Positions 50,718 to 59,044 of a DNA stretch of 62,703 nt are shown piece by piece. Each line of letters starts with the position of its first letter. Position 1 is the first letter of the stretch. Where the stretch lies: assembly GCA_021325115.1 (NCBI GenBank), contig JAJPHU010000174.1, positions 1 to 62,703 of the forward strand, read 5' to 3'. The translations under genes were made by a program, and so were the position numbers. Below the pieces are notes generated by a model that worked only from the letters and a program-made list of their open reading frames with translations, made no database searches and had not been told where the DNA came from. The DNA is from Planctomycetota bacterium (GTDB lineage Bacteria; Planctomycetota; Planctomycetia; Gemmatales; Gemmataceae).

Positions 50718-51212
50718 TTAGTCCTTTCGTAAGTCGAGCGTCAGGTAATCGCCGGCGTGGATGTGCACGGTTCGCGTTCGTTCGACTTTTTCGCCCTTGG
50801 CGTTGATCCACACGGCCTTGACTTTGTAAGCGTAGGTCTTGCCCGGCTCCAGGGGCGGCGACTCAAAGAAGCGAACGCTGCCTTTCTGCTGCGTCAGTTG
50901 TCCCTGAAACCATAACTGTGAGCCAGCAGGCACTTTCACATCAATCGCTGCTGCATTCGGATGCGAGCGTGTAAATGTGTAAGAATACGGTCGATACGGG
51001 TAACGTTCGAGATAAGTTTCGTCAGGAGCAGCCTCCGGTTCGGCAGGCGCTCCGGTGATATTCAGTGGGTAAATAACACGGGCCGGGCTCGGGGCATAAG
51101 CAGGTGCAAAAGGATCGGGATAGGGCACCGACTGGGCGAAGGCGAGACCGCTATCAATCGCCAACGCCGTCATCAAGGCCGCAAAGGCCGCCGTCTCAAA
51201 TGTGCGTCTCAT
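50718..51212 (-). CDS. Exported TIGR03000-domain protein
   Basis: 164 residues. A signal peptide (about 1-27, DSGLAFAQS) is followed by a Pro/Ala/Tyr-rich linker and a C-terminal beta domain of the planctomycete-specific TIGR03000 kind: IDVKVPAGSQLWFQGQLTQQ, FFESPPLEPGKTYAYKVKA, GEKVERTRTVHIHAGD. Its function is unknown; such domains occur in many secreted proteins of the group. Its presence is one of the better taxonomic markers in the window. Confidence 0.82.
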   Translation of the reverse strand: MRRTFETAAFAALMTALAIDSGLAFAQSVPYPDPFAPAYAPSPARVIYPLNITGAPAEPEAAPDETYLERYPYRPYSYTFTRSHPNAAAIDVKVPAGSQLWFQGQLTQQKGSVRFFESPPLEPGKTYAYKVKAVWINAKGEKVERTRTVHIHAGDYLTLDLRKD

Positions 51213-51314
51213 GGTGCGACTCCTTCTATTTCGAGGAGCTTTTGAAGAGAAATAAAGTCTTCTATAGTCAGAAAGTGCAAAAGAGATGCCGTTGGCGGTG
51301 TCGTGGCGAATGTT

Positions 51315-51770
51315 TCACCACTTCTTTTGCAGAGGAAGTGGGTGTCGTGTGTTGGGTGCGCTGGTCTTCGGAGGCCGCACCGCTTTGGTTTGTGGCATTG
51401 GGGGCCATGCGTGGTTCATAATGATGGCTAAAGTCCATACCAAGACAAGTGCCGTGGTACATGCAACGGCGATCCACAGGCAGCTGCGGAACTTTCGGCG
51501 CCAGCAGAACCGCGGCCGCAGGGGCCATCGAACCGGCCGTGCCACCTGAATCACTGCGGAACCATCTTCGACGTGAAACGGTTTACCGCATTCGAAACAA
51601 TGGACGATGCCGCCCACCATCCGTTCGGGCGCCTGCAAACTCGCACCGCAGGAGGGACAGATCGTCAGGCTCGTGGACAAGCCGGCAACATCACAGTTCG
51701 CTGCGGCCGGCGCAGGCGAACCGCTTGCGGGTCGGTCTTGCCCTCGACGTCCGCCCCTGTCTGGAATCAT
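51315..51770 (-). CDS. Small zinc-ribbon membrane protein
   Basis: 151 residues. CPSCGASLQAPERMVGGIVHCFECGKPF is a four-cysteine zinc ribbon (CxxC..CxxC). A membrane helix (FRSCLWIAVACTTALVLVWTLAIIMNH) follows, then a Pro/Lys-rich tail. Similar small ribbon-plus-helix proteins are frequent in planctomycetes, and their role is unknown. The ATG is preferred over a TTG ten codons upstream. Confidence 0.55.
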   Translation of the reverse strand: MIPDRGGRRGQDRPASGSPAPAAANCDVAGLSTSLTICPSCGASLQAPERMVGGIVHCFECGKPFHVEDGSAVIQVARPVRWPLRPRFCWRRKFRSCLWIAVACTTALVLVWTLAIIMNHAWPPMPQTKAVRPPKTSAPNTRHPLPLQKKW

Positions 51771-51953
51771 TGATGTGAGCAAGAACCGTCTCTGCGACAA
51801 GGCCGTGTCGGTGCGGAAGCGATTGCTCTTGCAGACATGGGCCGAGCGCGAGACGTTTCAATGCGTCCGCCTCCGGTTACACTCTGGAACGGCTGAGTCG
51901 TTCGCCCTACCGCAATCTGTTTATTCTCAAGGAGGCCATGCTCTTTTGACTGT

Positions 51954-52691
51954 TCAGCGTTTGCTGTTCCAGGCAGCTTGCGTGTATTTGCTAGCGGCCA
52001 ACTCGCTGATACATTGGCGTTCCTGCGGCGTCCACTCGGAAGCGATGAGATGCCAGCCGGTTTGTTTCGCCAATTGCTCAACCACAGCGGCGCCCAGCGT
52101 CTTGACGGACAAGTTTGCGCCCGCCAGCTCACGGATGCCCGGCAGCTGCGGCGTCCACGGACTGGCCGCGAGCAGGATGCTGCCGTGCTGCATCAGAGCG
52201 CCGCGTTGTTTCCGCTGGGCGCTGCCGACAATCTTGGCGTTGTCGAGCAACAGGTCGCCGGGGGTCTGATGCAGAAAACAGAGGACATCGTCGATCTTTT
52301 TTTCTTCACCTTCACCACACAGCCGCGCCGTCACACCGAGAGAAGCGAGCGCCTCGGCGAGGAAAACGTGCATGCGGCGCAGCCACGACTCGCCGGACTT
52401 TTGCCATGGGGCGCCCGGCGGCAAGGCCAGCGCATAGGTCACTTCGCGATGATGGACCAGAGCTGCCCCGCCTGAAGGCCGACGCACCCAGGCCAGTTCA
52501 CCCAGGCGCGGATAGGCACGGCTGGCAACGCTAGATTGAAAATAGCCAAGACTAAGGGTTGGCTGCGACCATCCGTAGAGGCGAAACGATGCCGTCCCTG
52601 CTGCCGCCGCTTGTAACAGTATCTCATCGGCGGCCATGTTCCAGGCGCCTTCGGCAACGTGAAACGGCAATAAGCGACAATACAGATGGTT
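51954..52691 (-). CDS. lplA: Lipoate-protein ligase A family protein
   Basis: About 245 residues of the biotin/lipoate ligase fold. RRPSGGAALVHHREVTYALALP and KIVGSAQRKQRGALMQHGSILL hold the lipoate-binding lysine and glycine loops. It attaches lipoyl (or octanoyl) groups to a lysine of acceptor proteins. The ATG spans 52692-52694 and overlaps the gcvPB stop as ATGA, so translation is coupled to the glycine decarboxylase. The natural acceptor is therefore probably GcvH, encoded in the same operon. It lacks the extra C-terminal domain of E. coli LplA and is closer to LipM/LplJ-sized proteins. Confidence 0.85.
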   Translation of the reverse strand, partial: NHLYCRLLPFHVAEGAWNMAADEILLQAAAAGTASFRLYGWSQPTLSLGYFQSSVASRAYPRLGELAWVRRPSGGAALVHHREVTYALALPPGAPWQKSGESWLRRMHVFLAEALASLGVTARLCGEGEEKKIDDVLCFLHQTPGDLLLDNAKIVGSAQRKQRGALMQHGSILLAASPWTPQLPGIRELAGANLSVKTLGAAVVEQLAKQTGWHLIASEWTPQERQCISELAASKYTQAAWNSKR

Positions 52692-54145
52692 CATAGTTCA
52701 GAATCTGCTTGCCAGCGCAGCACGGGTTCCTTGGCTGCCTTCACTTCATCAGGCCGGCTCAGCGCCAGCTCATGCGGCGCTTCGTGCAGGAAGTCGGCGT
52801 CTTCTTTGCAAATGCGGAGTAGCGCGTCGGCAAAAGCATCCAGCGTCTCTTTGCTCTCCGTCTCGGTCGGCTCGATCATCAGCGCCTCGGGAACTACCAG
52901 CGGAAAATATACCGTCGGCGCGTGGAAGCCGAAATCGAGCAAGCGCTTGCCGATGTCCATAGCGCTGATTTTGCGCTCGCGCTTCAGGGCACGAGCACTG
53001 GCAACGAACTCGTGCATACAGCGCTCGCCGTGGGGCACATCATAAGTGCCCTTCAAACGGCTGAGCAGGTAATTGGCATTGAGCACGGCATTTTCACTGA
53101 CTTGGCGCAGTCCCTGCGGCCCCAGCGTGCGGATGTATAACCAGCCGCGCAACAAGATGCCGACGTTGCCGAAAAAACTGCGGACGCGCCCGATCGACTT
53201 GGGCCGATCATAATCCAGAAAAAAACGCTCACCGGAACGGGCCACGAGGGGCGTCGGTAAAAACGGCACAAGCTGCTTGCGTACAGCGATGGGACCGGCG
53301 CCGGGACCACCGGCGCCATGCGGCCCGGTGAACGTTTTATGGATATTGTAGTGCATCATGTCGGCGCCGAAATCGCCGGGGCGCGTGATGCCCAAGATGG
53401 CGTTCATGTTGGCGCCATCCAGGTATACCAGCGCTCCCTTTTGGTGCAGTAGCTCTGTGATTATGGCGATTTGATCGTCGAACAAGCCGAGCGTGTTCGG
53501 ATTGGTAATCATGAACACGGCAGCGCGCTCATCAAGCTTGGTGCGCAGGTCATCGAGATCGACCAGTCCACGACTGTTGCTCTTGACGCTGACCGCATCA
53601 AAACCAGCCAACGCAGCGCTGGCAGGATTGGTTCCGTGGGCGCTGTCAGGGATCAACACGCGCGAACGGTTCTCGCCTTTGTCACGGAAGTAGGCCGCCG
53701 CTATCAGCAGGGCCGTCAACTCGCCTTGAGCGCCGGCAGCCGGTTGCAGCGATACAGCATCGAGTCCAGCAATTTCAGCGAGGATGTTCTGCATCTCCCA
53801 CAGGATGGCCAACATGCCTTGACAAGAGTCCTCGCTTTGCAGCGGATGCAGGTCGGCCAGACCTGGATGCGCCGCCAGGCGCTCGTGCCGCTTGGGGTTA
53901 TACTTCATGGTACACGAACCAAGCGGATAGAAATTGGTGTCTATAGACATATTGCGCGTGGACAGGTTGACGAAATGACGGACTAGGTCGATTTCGCCGA
54001 CCTCCGGCAACGGCGGCGGTGTATCGGCCAACGCCGACGTAGGCAAAGGGTTATCGATCGGCACATCACATTCAGGTAAATGATGGGTGCGGCGCCCGGG
54101 ATGACTTAATTCAAAGAGCAGTTCGGTCGATTGATTTTTATCCAT
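52691..54145 (-). CDS. gcvPB: Glycine dehydrogenase (decarboxylating) subunit 2
   Basis: 484 residues, the C-terminal half of the P-protein in two-subunit organisms. It carries the PLP lysine K270 in NIHKTFTGPHGAGGPG, with SLQPAAGAQGELTALL, DSAHGTNPASA and YLDGANMNAI around it. Together with GcvPA it decarboxylates glycine and passes the aminomethyl group to lipoyl-GcvH. The start is the ATG at 54143-54145, which overlaps the gcvPA stop by 8 bases (ATGGATAA); a longer in-frame start upstream lies within gcvPA and is rejected. Its stop overlaps lplA. Confidence 0.95.
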   Translation of the reverse strand: MDKNQSTELLFELSHPGRRTHHLPECDVPIDNPLPTSALADTPPPLPEVGEIDLVRHFVNLSTRNMSIDTNFYPLGSCTMKYNPKRHERLAAHPGLADLHPLQSEDSCQGMLAILWEMQNILAEIAGLDAVSLQPAAGAQGELTALLIAAAYFRDKGENRSRVLIPDSAHGTNPASAALAGFDAVSVKSNSRGLVDLDDLRTKLDERAAVFMITNPNTLGLFDDQIAIITELLHQKGALVYLDGANMNAILGITRPGDFGADMMHYNIHKTFTGPHGAGGPGAGPIAVRKQLVPFLPTPLVARSGERFFLDYDRPKSIGRVRSFFGNVGILLRGWLYIRTLGPQGLRQVSENAVLNANYLLSRLKGTYDVPHGERCMHEFVASARALKRERKISAMDIGKRLLDFGFHAPTVYFPLVVPEALMIEPTETESKETLDAFADALLRICKEDADFLHEAPHELALSRPDEVKAAKEPVLRWQADSEL

Positions 54146-55550
54146 GAATATCTTGCTCCACGCGTTCATTGAGGGCTTGCGAGGCTGGTACACCGTTGCA
54201 CACACCAGCGCACTGACTCGCCAAAGCCGACACCAAACCATCAATCTCCATGCACGTCCGTTTTTCCGTCACAGCCACGCTGAAACAGTTCTCTAGCTCT
54301 GGATACCAGCGGCCGAGATGCAGTCCGGCATGGTAACCCTTATCAAGCAAACCAGCGAGGAGAGGCGGCACCGCCTGGTCCACATGGAGTGCAAATTCCT
54401 TGAAAAACGGCCGATCAAAGCGTAGCCGCACACCCGGCAGTTGTGTCAAGCGTTCGGCTGCATAATGGGCTTTGCGAGTGCACAGATCCGCTGTATCTCG
54501 TAATCCCTGTGGCCCCAGGGCGGCGAGAAACACTGTTGCTCTCAGCGCCATTAAACCTTGGTTGGTGCAGATATTGCTCGTCGCTTTTTCGCGGCGGATG
54601 TGCTGTTCACGCGTTTGCAAGGTCAACACCCAACAGCGTCGGCCACGGCGATCAACCGTCTGCCCAACCAGCCGGCCTGGCATCTTGCGGACGTACTCCG
54701 CGCGGCAAGCCAAGAGGCCCAGATACGGCCCCCCGTAACTCATCGGATTACCCAGACATTGCCCTTCCGCAACCGCGATGTCGGCCCCGTACTGCCCCGG
54801 ACGTTTCAGTAATCCCAGGCTGATCGGGTCAAAACTGACGAGGAATAAAGCACCTGCTTGGTGCGCGATATTCGCCAGCGCTTCGGGTTCTTCTAAACAG
54901 CCGAAGAAATTCGGGTGCTGCACCAACACGCACAGTGTTTGTCCGTCAATGGCCTTTTTCAGCTCCCCGGGATCGAGGAAACCGCCAGGGACCGGCAGTG
55001 TCTGAATATGCAGATCGAGATTGGCGGTATAGGTGGCCAGCGTCTGTCGATATTCTGGATGGACGCTTGCCGCGACGAGAACTTTGTGCCGTTTCGGCTG
55101 AATGCTCCGGGCCATCAGCACGGACTCGGCCACGGCGCTGCCGCCTTCGTAGAGGCTGGCATTGGCCACGTCCAGGCCAGTTAGTTGACAAATAATAGTC
55201 TGAAACTCGAAAAAAGCCTGCAAGCTGCCCTGGCTAGCCTCGGCCTGGTAGGGCGTGTAGGCGGTGTAAAACTCACTGCGCCCGGCCACGGCATCCACCA
55301 CGGCCGGGATGAAGTGATCGTAAGCGCCGCCGCCCAGGAAACAGACAGCTTCGCCGGCAGACCGATTACGTCTGGCCAGCTGATAAAGTTGCGCCGTCAG
55401 TTCGATCTCGCTTAGCGCTGGGGGCACTTGCAACGGGCGCTTCAGAAGCAGAGACGGCGGAATTTTACTAAAAAGCTCCTCGATGGAGGAAACGCCGATA
55501 GCCGCGAGCATGGCCCGCTGATCTTCGAGAGTATTGAGAACGTAGGACAA
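54138..55550 (-). CDS. gcvPA: Glycine dehydrogenase (decarboxylating) subunit 1
   Basis: 470 residues, the N-terminal half-type subunit of the P-protein. YVLNTLEDQRAMLAAIGVSSIEELF is the usual opening, followed by FLGGGAYDHFIPAVVDAVAGRSEFYTAYTPYQAEASQGSLQAFFEFQT and, near the middle, GQCLGNPMSYGGPYLGLLA. The best start is TTG at 55548-55550, six bases after GGAGG; an in-frame upstream TTG has no site. It is the third functional gene of the operon, separated from gcvH by a Uma2 pseudogene and coupled to gcvPB by overlap. Confidence 0.94.
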   Translation of the reverse strand: MSYVLNTLEDQRAMLAAIGVSSIEELFSKIPPSLLLKRPLQVPPALSEIELTAQLYQLARRNRSAGEAVCFLGGGAYDHFIPAVVDAVAGRSEFYTAYTPYQAEASQGSLQAFFEFQTIICQLTGLDVANASLYEGGSAVAESVLMARSIQPKRHKVLVAASVHPEYRQTLATYTANLDLHIQTLPVPGGFLDPGELKKAIDGQTLCVLVQHPNFFGCLEEPEALANIAHQAGALFLVSFDPISLGLLKRPGQYGADIAVAEGQCLGNPMSYGGPYLGLLACRAEYVRKMPGRLVGQTVDRRGRRCWVLTLQTREQHIRREKATSNICTNQGLMALRATVFLAALGPQGLRDTADLCTRKAHYAAERLTQLPGVRLRFDRPFFKEFALHVDQAVPPLLAGLLDKGYHAGLHLGRWYPELENCFSVAVTEKRTCMEIDGLVSALASQCAGVCNGVPASQALNERVEQDIHG

Positions 55551-55691
55551 GCCAGACCTCCGAAACAGGATCAAGGATTGGCCCCGGCGGGCAGGGGCTA
55601 CTGCTGTTGCTGCCAGGCTTGGTAGAGCGGCAATGCTCTCGCATACGCCCAGCGTCTCGGGACACGGAAGCGCTCACGCACTTCGCTCACC

Positions 55692-55976
55692 TCAAGACTT
55701 TCCTCTACTACAGGCATTATCTCGGACATAGGCAAATAGGGTAGGGCTGTGGAATGGGAAATCCAGCACTTCAGCTAATGCGAGAAGAAAGCTCCCAAAC
55801 CAGAGCTTGATCGTCTCATGACTGGGTAACAGCGATATAAATTCGAGGTCGCGCCGTTCCTACGTGCTCCGCACGTGCTGCTCGTTCAACGCCTCGACGA
55901 TCCACTCATAGGATTTCCAGCCGAGGTTCCACAACACCAAGCGCTCTGGCGTCGGCGGTTGCACAAGGATGTTCAT
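55692..55976 (-). pseudogene. Truncated Uma2-family endonuclease gene inside the gcv operon
   Basis: With an AGGAG site, the frame starts MNILVQPPTPERLVLWNLGW KSYEWIVEALNEQHVRST, hits TAG at codon 39 (55860-55862), and continues in the same frame with RRDLEFISLLPSHETIKLWF and LLALAEVLDFPF before losing similarity and ending at TGA. The pattern matches planctomycete Uma2 restriction-endonuclease-like proteins. The nonsense codon and missing catalytic half make it dead. It lies between gcvH and gcvPA on the operon's strand. An unexplained 43-codon ORF (55598-55729) overlaps its end. Confidence 0.65.
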
Positions 55977-56000
55977 GGTTCGTTTCTCCTCTTGCTTCAC

Positions 56001-56387
56001 TTAATGTTCTTCCGAAGCAATCTGCTCCTCATATTGTTCCAGCGTCATTAGGTGGTCGAGCGTTGTGCCCTTCTCGACCTTGACCTTGATGAGCCAGCCC
56101 TTGCCGTAAGGATCGCTGGAAATCAGCGTCGGATCGGTCTGCAATTTCTCGTTGACGGCGGAAACATCGCCACTAACCGGAGAATAAAGATCGCTAACCG
56201 CCTTTACCGATTCGATCTCGCCGAAGCTGTCGCCGACAGTCACCGGGTCATCGACGTCCGGCAGATCGATGTAGATAATGTCGGTGAGCTGGTCCACGGC
56301 GAACTTGGTCAGTCCGACGGTGCAGACGTTGCCTTCGAGGTAGGCCCATTCGTGCGTCTTGGCATAGCGAAGCGTTTTCGGGTCCAT
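56001..56387 (-). CDS. gcvH: Glycine cleavage system H protein
   Basis: 128 residues, normal length. GEIESVKAVSDLYSPVSG holds the lipoyl-accepting K62 in the beta-hairpin. YAKTHEWAYLEGNVCTVGLTKFAVDQL is the usual N-terminus and GWLIKVKVEK the C-terminal strand. It carries the aminomethyl intermediate from the P-protein to GcvT. The start MDPKTLRYAKTHEW is chosen because it fits the family and GAGG lies upstream; a longer frame overlapping gcvT is rejected. It follows gcvT by 37 bases. Confidence 0.96.
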   Translation of the reverse strand: MDPKTLRYAKTHEWAYLEGNVCTVGLTKFAVDQLTDIIYIDLPDVDDPVTVGDSFGEIESVKAVSDLYSPVSGDVSAVNEKLQTDPTLISSDPYGKGWLIKVKVEKGTTLDHLMTLEQYEEQIASEEH

Positions 56388-56409
56388 GATGGTCCTCACA
56401 TTTCCAAAG

Positions 56410-56472
56410 GGCGAGCGAAGCATGTCAACATTTTGGTGGAAGCAACCGGGACGTTGATGTACCCCGCTCGTC
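56410..56472. repeat. Palindrome supplying the gcvT 3' end
   Basis: Arms GGCGAGCGAAGCATGTCAAC (56410-56429) and GTTGATGTACCCCGCTCGTC (56453-56472) are inverted copies with a few mismatches. On the minus strand it encodes the last about 15 residues of GcvT and its TGA. It belongs to the GCGAGCGGGGT family of 5884-5953 and 42525-42594. Confidence 0.75.
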
Positions 56473-57558
56473 GGTTTTGCGCCGATAGAAAGGCAGAGGC
56501 ACCACGTGTGCTTCCTCGGCCTTGCCGCGCACGTCCACCGTGCAGACAGTCCCAACGGTCGTGAAGGCAGGTTCGACGTAAGCCATCGCGATGGCCTTGT
56601 TGAGCGTCGGCGTCACCGTACCGCTGGTGACATGGCCGATGATTCGCTCCTTGTGCAGTACCGTCGATCCCTCACGCGCGGCCCGGCGGCCTGCCAATTC
56701 CAGGCCAACGCGGCGCGGCAGTGTTTTCTCATCACGACGCCGCAGCAAAGCATCGCGGCCGATGAAGTCGCCCTTATCTAGCTTGACTGCCCAGCCTAGG
56801 CCGGCCTGGAAGGGGTCGATCTCCTCGCTCAGTTCGTGGCCATACAGCGGCATGGCTGCCTCCAGACGCAACGTATCGCGGGCGCCGAGTCCGCACGGTT
56901 TGGCCCCCCGGCGGATTAGCTCCTCCCACAGCTCTACTGCTTGCGTCCAATCTAGCGCGGATACTATGATTTCGATGCCGTCCTCTCCGGTATAGCCAGT
57001 GCGACTGAGGAAACAGGCTTTGTTGCCGTGATAGTGCGTCGGCATGGCATGGTAATAAGCCAGCTGTTCAGGGTCGGCTTCGGTCAGGCCGCGGCACAGG
57101 GCCAGCGCTTGTGGACCCTGTACGGCAAACATGCACGTTGTCAGCGTCTGGTCCGTGATCTCTACTGCTCGGCCGTTTTTATGCTGTTCTAGCCAACTCA
57201 CGATCTTATCGCGGTTGGAAGCGTTGACGACCATCATCCAGTCGTGGGACCGACGGTAGAGTAGTACATCATCGCGGACGCCGCCACGCTCGTTGCAGAT
57301 CAGACCATAACGAACTTGGCCGATCTTCATAGCAGCGGCATTGTTACTGTAAACCTGCTGAATGAGGGGCAAGGCATCAGCGCCGTTGATGGACAGCCGG
57401 CCCATGTGGCTGATGTCGAATAGACCAGCCGCCGTGCGCACCGCTTGATGCTCCAGGGCGATGCTGGTGTACTGCACGGGCATGTCCCAACCGCTGAACT
57501 CGACCATGCGGCCGCCATGCCCGACGTGCCAATCATACAGCGGAGTGCGTAACGCCAT
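56425..57558 (-). CDS. gcvT: Aminomethyltransferase (glycine cleavage T protein)
   Basis: 377 residues. RTPLYDWHVGHGGRMVEFSGWDMPVQY and GLFDISHMGRLSINGADALPLIQ are the family opening. TGYTGEDGIEIIV, GLGARDTLRLEAAMPLYGHEL and GHVTSGTVTPTLNKAIAMAYV complete it. It releases ammonia from aminomethyl-GcvH and makes 5,10-methylene-tetrahydrofolate. It is the first gene of the gcv operon, with AGGAG before the ATG. No glycine riboswitch was recognised in the 230-base leader region. The C-terminal tail after PLPFYRRKT comes from a palindrome and is unlikely to be conserved. Confidence 0.95.
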   Translation of the reverse strand: MALRTPLYDWHVGHGGRMVEFSGWDMPVQYTSIALEHQAVRTAAGLFDISHMGRLSINGADALPLIQQVYSNNAAAMKIGQVRYGLICNERGGVRDDVLLYRRSHDWMMVVNASNRDKIVSWLEQHKNGRAVEITDQTLTTCMFAVQGPQALALCRGLTEADPEQLAYYHAMPTHYHGNKACFLSRTGYTGEDGIEIIVSALDWTQAVELWEELIRRGAKPCGLGARDTLRLEAAMPLYGHELSEEIDPFQAGLGWAVKLDKGDFIGRDALLRRRDEKTLPRRVGLELAGRRAAREGSTVLHKERIIGHVTSGTVTPTLNKAIAMAYVEPAFTTVGTVCTVDVRGKAEEAHVVPLPFYRRKTDERGTSTSRLLPPKC

Positions 57559-57788
57559 GATGCTCCTCTGTCCAGGCAGACGACCACGAATAAGGCAGTC
57601 TACTCACGCTGCCCATCGCCGGTCAAGTGCGTCATCCCCCTTCGATCTATGAAATTATGGTAGACAGAGCCATGCCTTTCTCCAAGCGGGTTTGTGTTGT
57701 TTGCAACGATACGGTAGGATGCATCGGAAAACGGCTTGTGAGGGGGCGTTAGCCTCCTGCTCAGAGAGCGATTCGTAGGAGGCAAACG

Positions 57789-58958
57789 ATGACAAGCGGC
57801 GCATTTCTGATGTCCTTGTGGATGGCTTATTCCACTGCTCAGTCCAGCGCAGCCGAGATGGAGCTATCGCCGGATATCCATATACACGAGCTGCGCGCCC
57901 ATGTCTATCGCCTGGCTTCGCCAGAGTTTCTGGGCCGCCGCGGGCCAGGAGCAGGGCGGACGGCGCGTTGCCTCGCTGATGTCTTCGGACGCCTCAAACT
58001 CAAACCAGCATTTGGCGATTCGTATTATCAAGATATCCCTCATTTGCTCAACGAAGGCGCCGGCAAGTCCGGCATCATCGGCCGCAATGTTGGGGCTCTT
58101 CTGCCCGGCAGCGACCCCAAGCTCAAAGACGAATGGATCATCGTCAGCGCTCATTACGATCATCTCGGCAAACAAGGCAACGTGCTGTATCCCGGCGCTG
58201 ACGATAACGCCACCGGCGTTGCCATGTTGCTGGAAGTGGCCGAGTATTTTGCCCTCAGCAAGGACAAACCGCGGCGTACTCTCGCTTTTATCTCGTTCGA
58301 TCAAGAAGAGGCTGGCCTGCGCGGCTCGATGCACTTCGCGGCTCATCCGCCGTTGCCGTTCCGCCAACTCAAAGCGTTTCTCACCGCCGATATGCTGGGC
58401 CGTTCGATGGCCAACGTCATGGACGAATTTGTCTTCGTGCTCGGCAGCGAGCGCTCGACGCATCTGCGCCAACTGATCGAAAAGACACCACCACCGGAGG
58501 GACTTACCATCGGCCGGCTCGGCGTCGACCTGATCGGCACGCGCAGTGATTATGGACCGTTCCGCGATCGCAGCGTGCCGTTTTTGTTTTTCAGTACCGG
58601 CCAACATCCGGATTATCACACGCCCTCCGATCTACCTCAGCGCGTTGATTATCGTAAGCTCCAGCGCATCAGCTGGTACATCCGCGACGTGACGAAACGA
58701 CTGGCCAACGACGACGCCGCGCCGGCGTGGAACGATAAGCCGCTGCCGCCGGATCTCGACGAAATTCGTACCGTGGCGGCGCTGGTGAATCGTGTGCTGA
58801 AGCGGCACGATCTCTATCCTCTGACAGAAAAGAAGCGACAATTGGTACAAAGCGTGCAAAAGCGTCTGAACGCCATTCTTGAAAAAGGCAAGGTCGCCGC
58901 AGAGGACCGCACCTGGCTGATGTGGAATGCTCGATTGTTGCTCCTCACTGTGTTCTAG
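57789..58958 (+). CDS. M28-family zinc aminopeptidase-like protein
   Basis: 389 residues with a short hydrophobic N-terminus (MSLWMAYSTAQSSAAE) that may be a signal peptide. The two-zinc site of M28 peptidases is complete: H in SAHYDHLG, D in YPGADDNATG (bridging), E-E in SFDQEEAG (base and ligand), D in LTADMLGR and H in PDYHTPSD. A LASPEFLGRRGPGAGR stretch precedes the catalytic part, as in many bacterial exported M28 proteins. The final about 80 residues are helical. Likely an aminopeptidase; the true substrate is unknown. GTAGGAGG precedes the start. It is divergent from gcvT. Confidence 0.88.
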   Translation: MTSGAFLMSLWMAYSTAQSSAAEMELSPDIHIHELRAHVYRLASPEFLGRRGPGAGRTARCLADVFGRLKLKPAFGDSYYQDIPHLLNEGAGKSGIIGRNVGALLPGSDPKLKDEWIIVSAHYDHLGKQGNVLYPGADDNATGVAMLLEVAEYFALSKDKPRRTLAFISFDQEEAGLRGSMHFAAHPPLPFRQLKAFLTADMLGRSMANVMDEFVFVLGSERSTHLRQLIEKTPPPEGLTIGRLGVDLIGTRSDYGPFRDRSVPFLFFSTGQHPDYHTPSDLPQRVDYRKLQRISWYIRDVTKRLANDDAAPAWNDKPLPPDLDEIRTVAALVNRVLKRHDLYPLTEKKRQLVQSVQKRLNAILEKGKVAAEDRTWLMWNARLLLLTVF

Positions 58959-59044
58959 GGCGAACTTGCTCTTGCCAGTCCGCAGCGCCGCCAAGGCCGA
59001 AGCATCCCTTACCGGTGTTGCGAGGGGACAAGGGCTGCCTTGTA

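Noticed and set aside
56001..56555. 184-codon version of gcvH
   Set aside because: The extension lies inside gcvT. The 128-residue form matches the family start and has its own ribosome site.
57559..57788. Possible glycine riboswitch upstream of gcvT
   Set aside because: The leader does not show the conserved glycine aptamer core; nothing better than chance was seen by eye.
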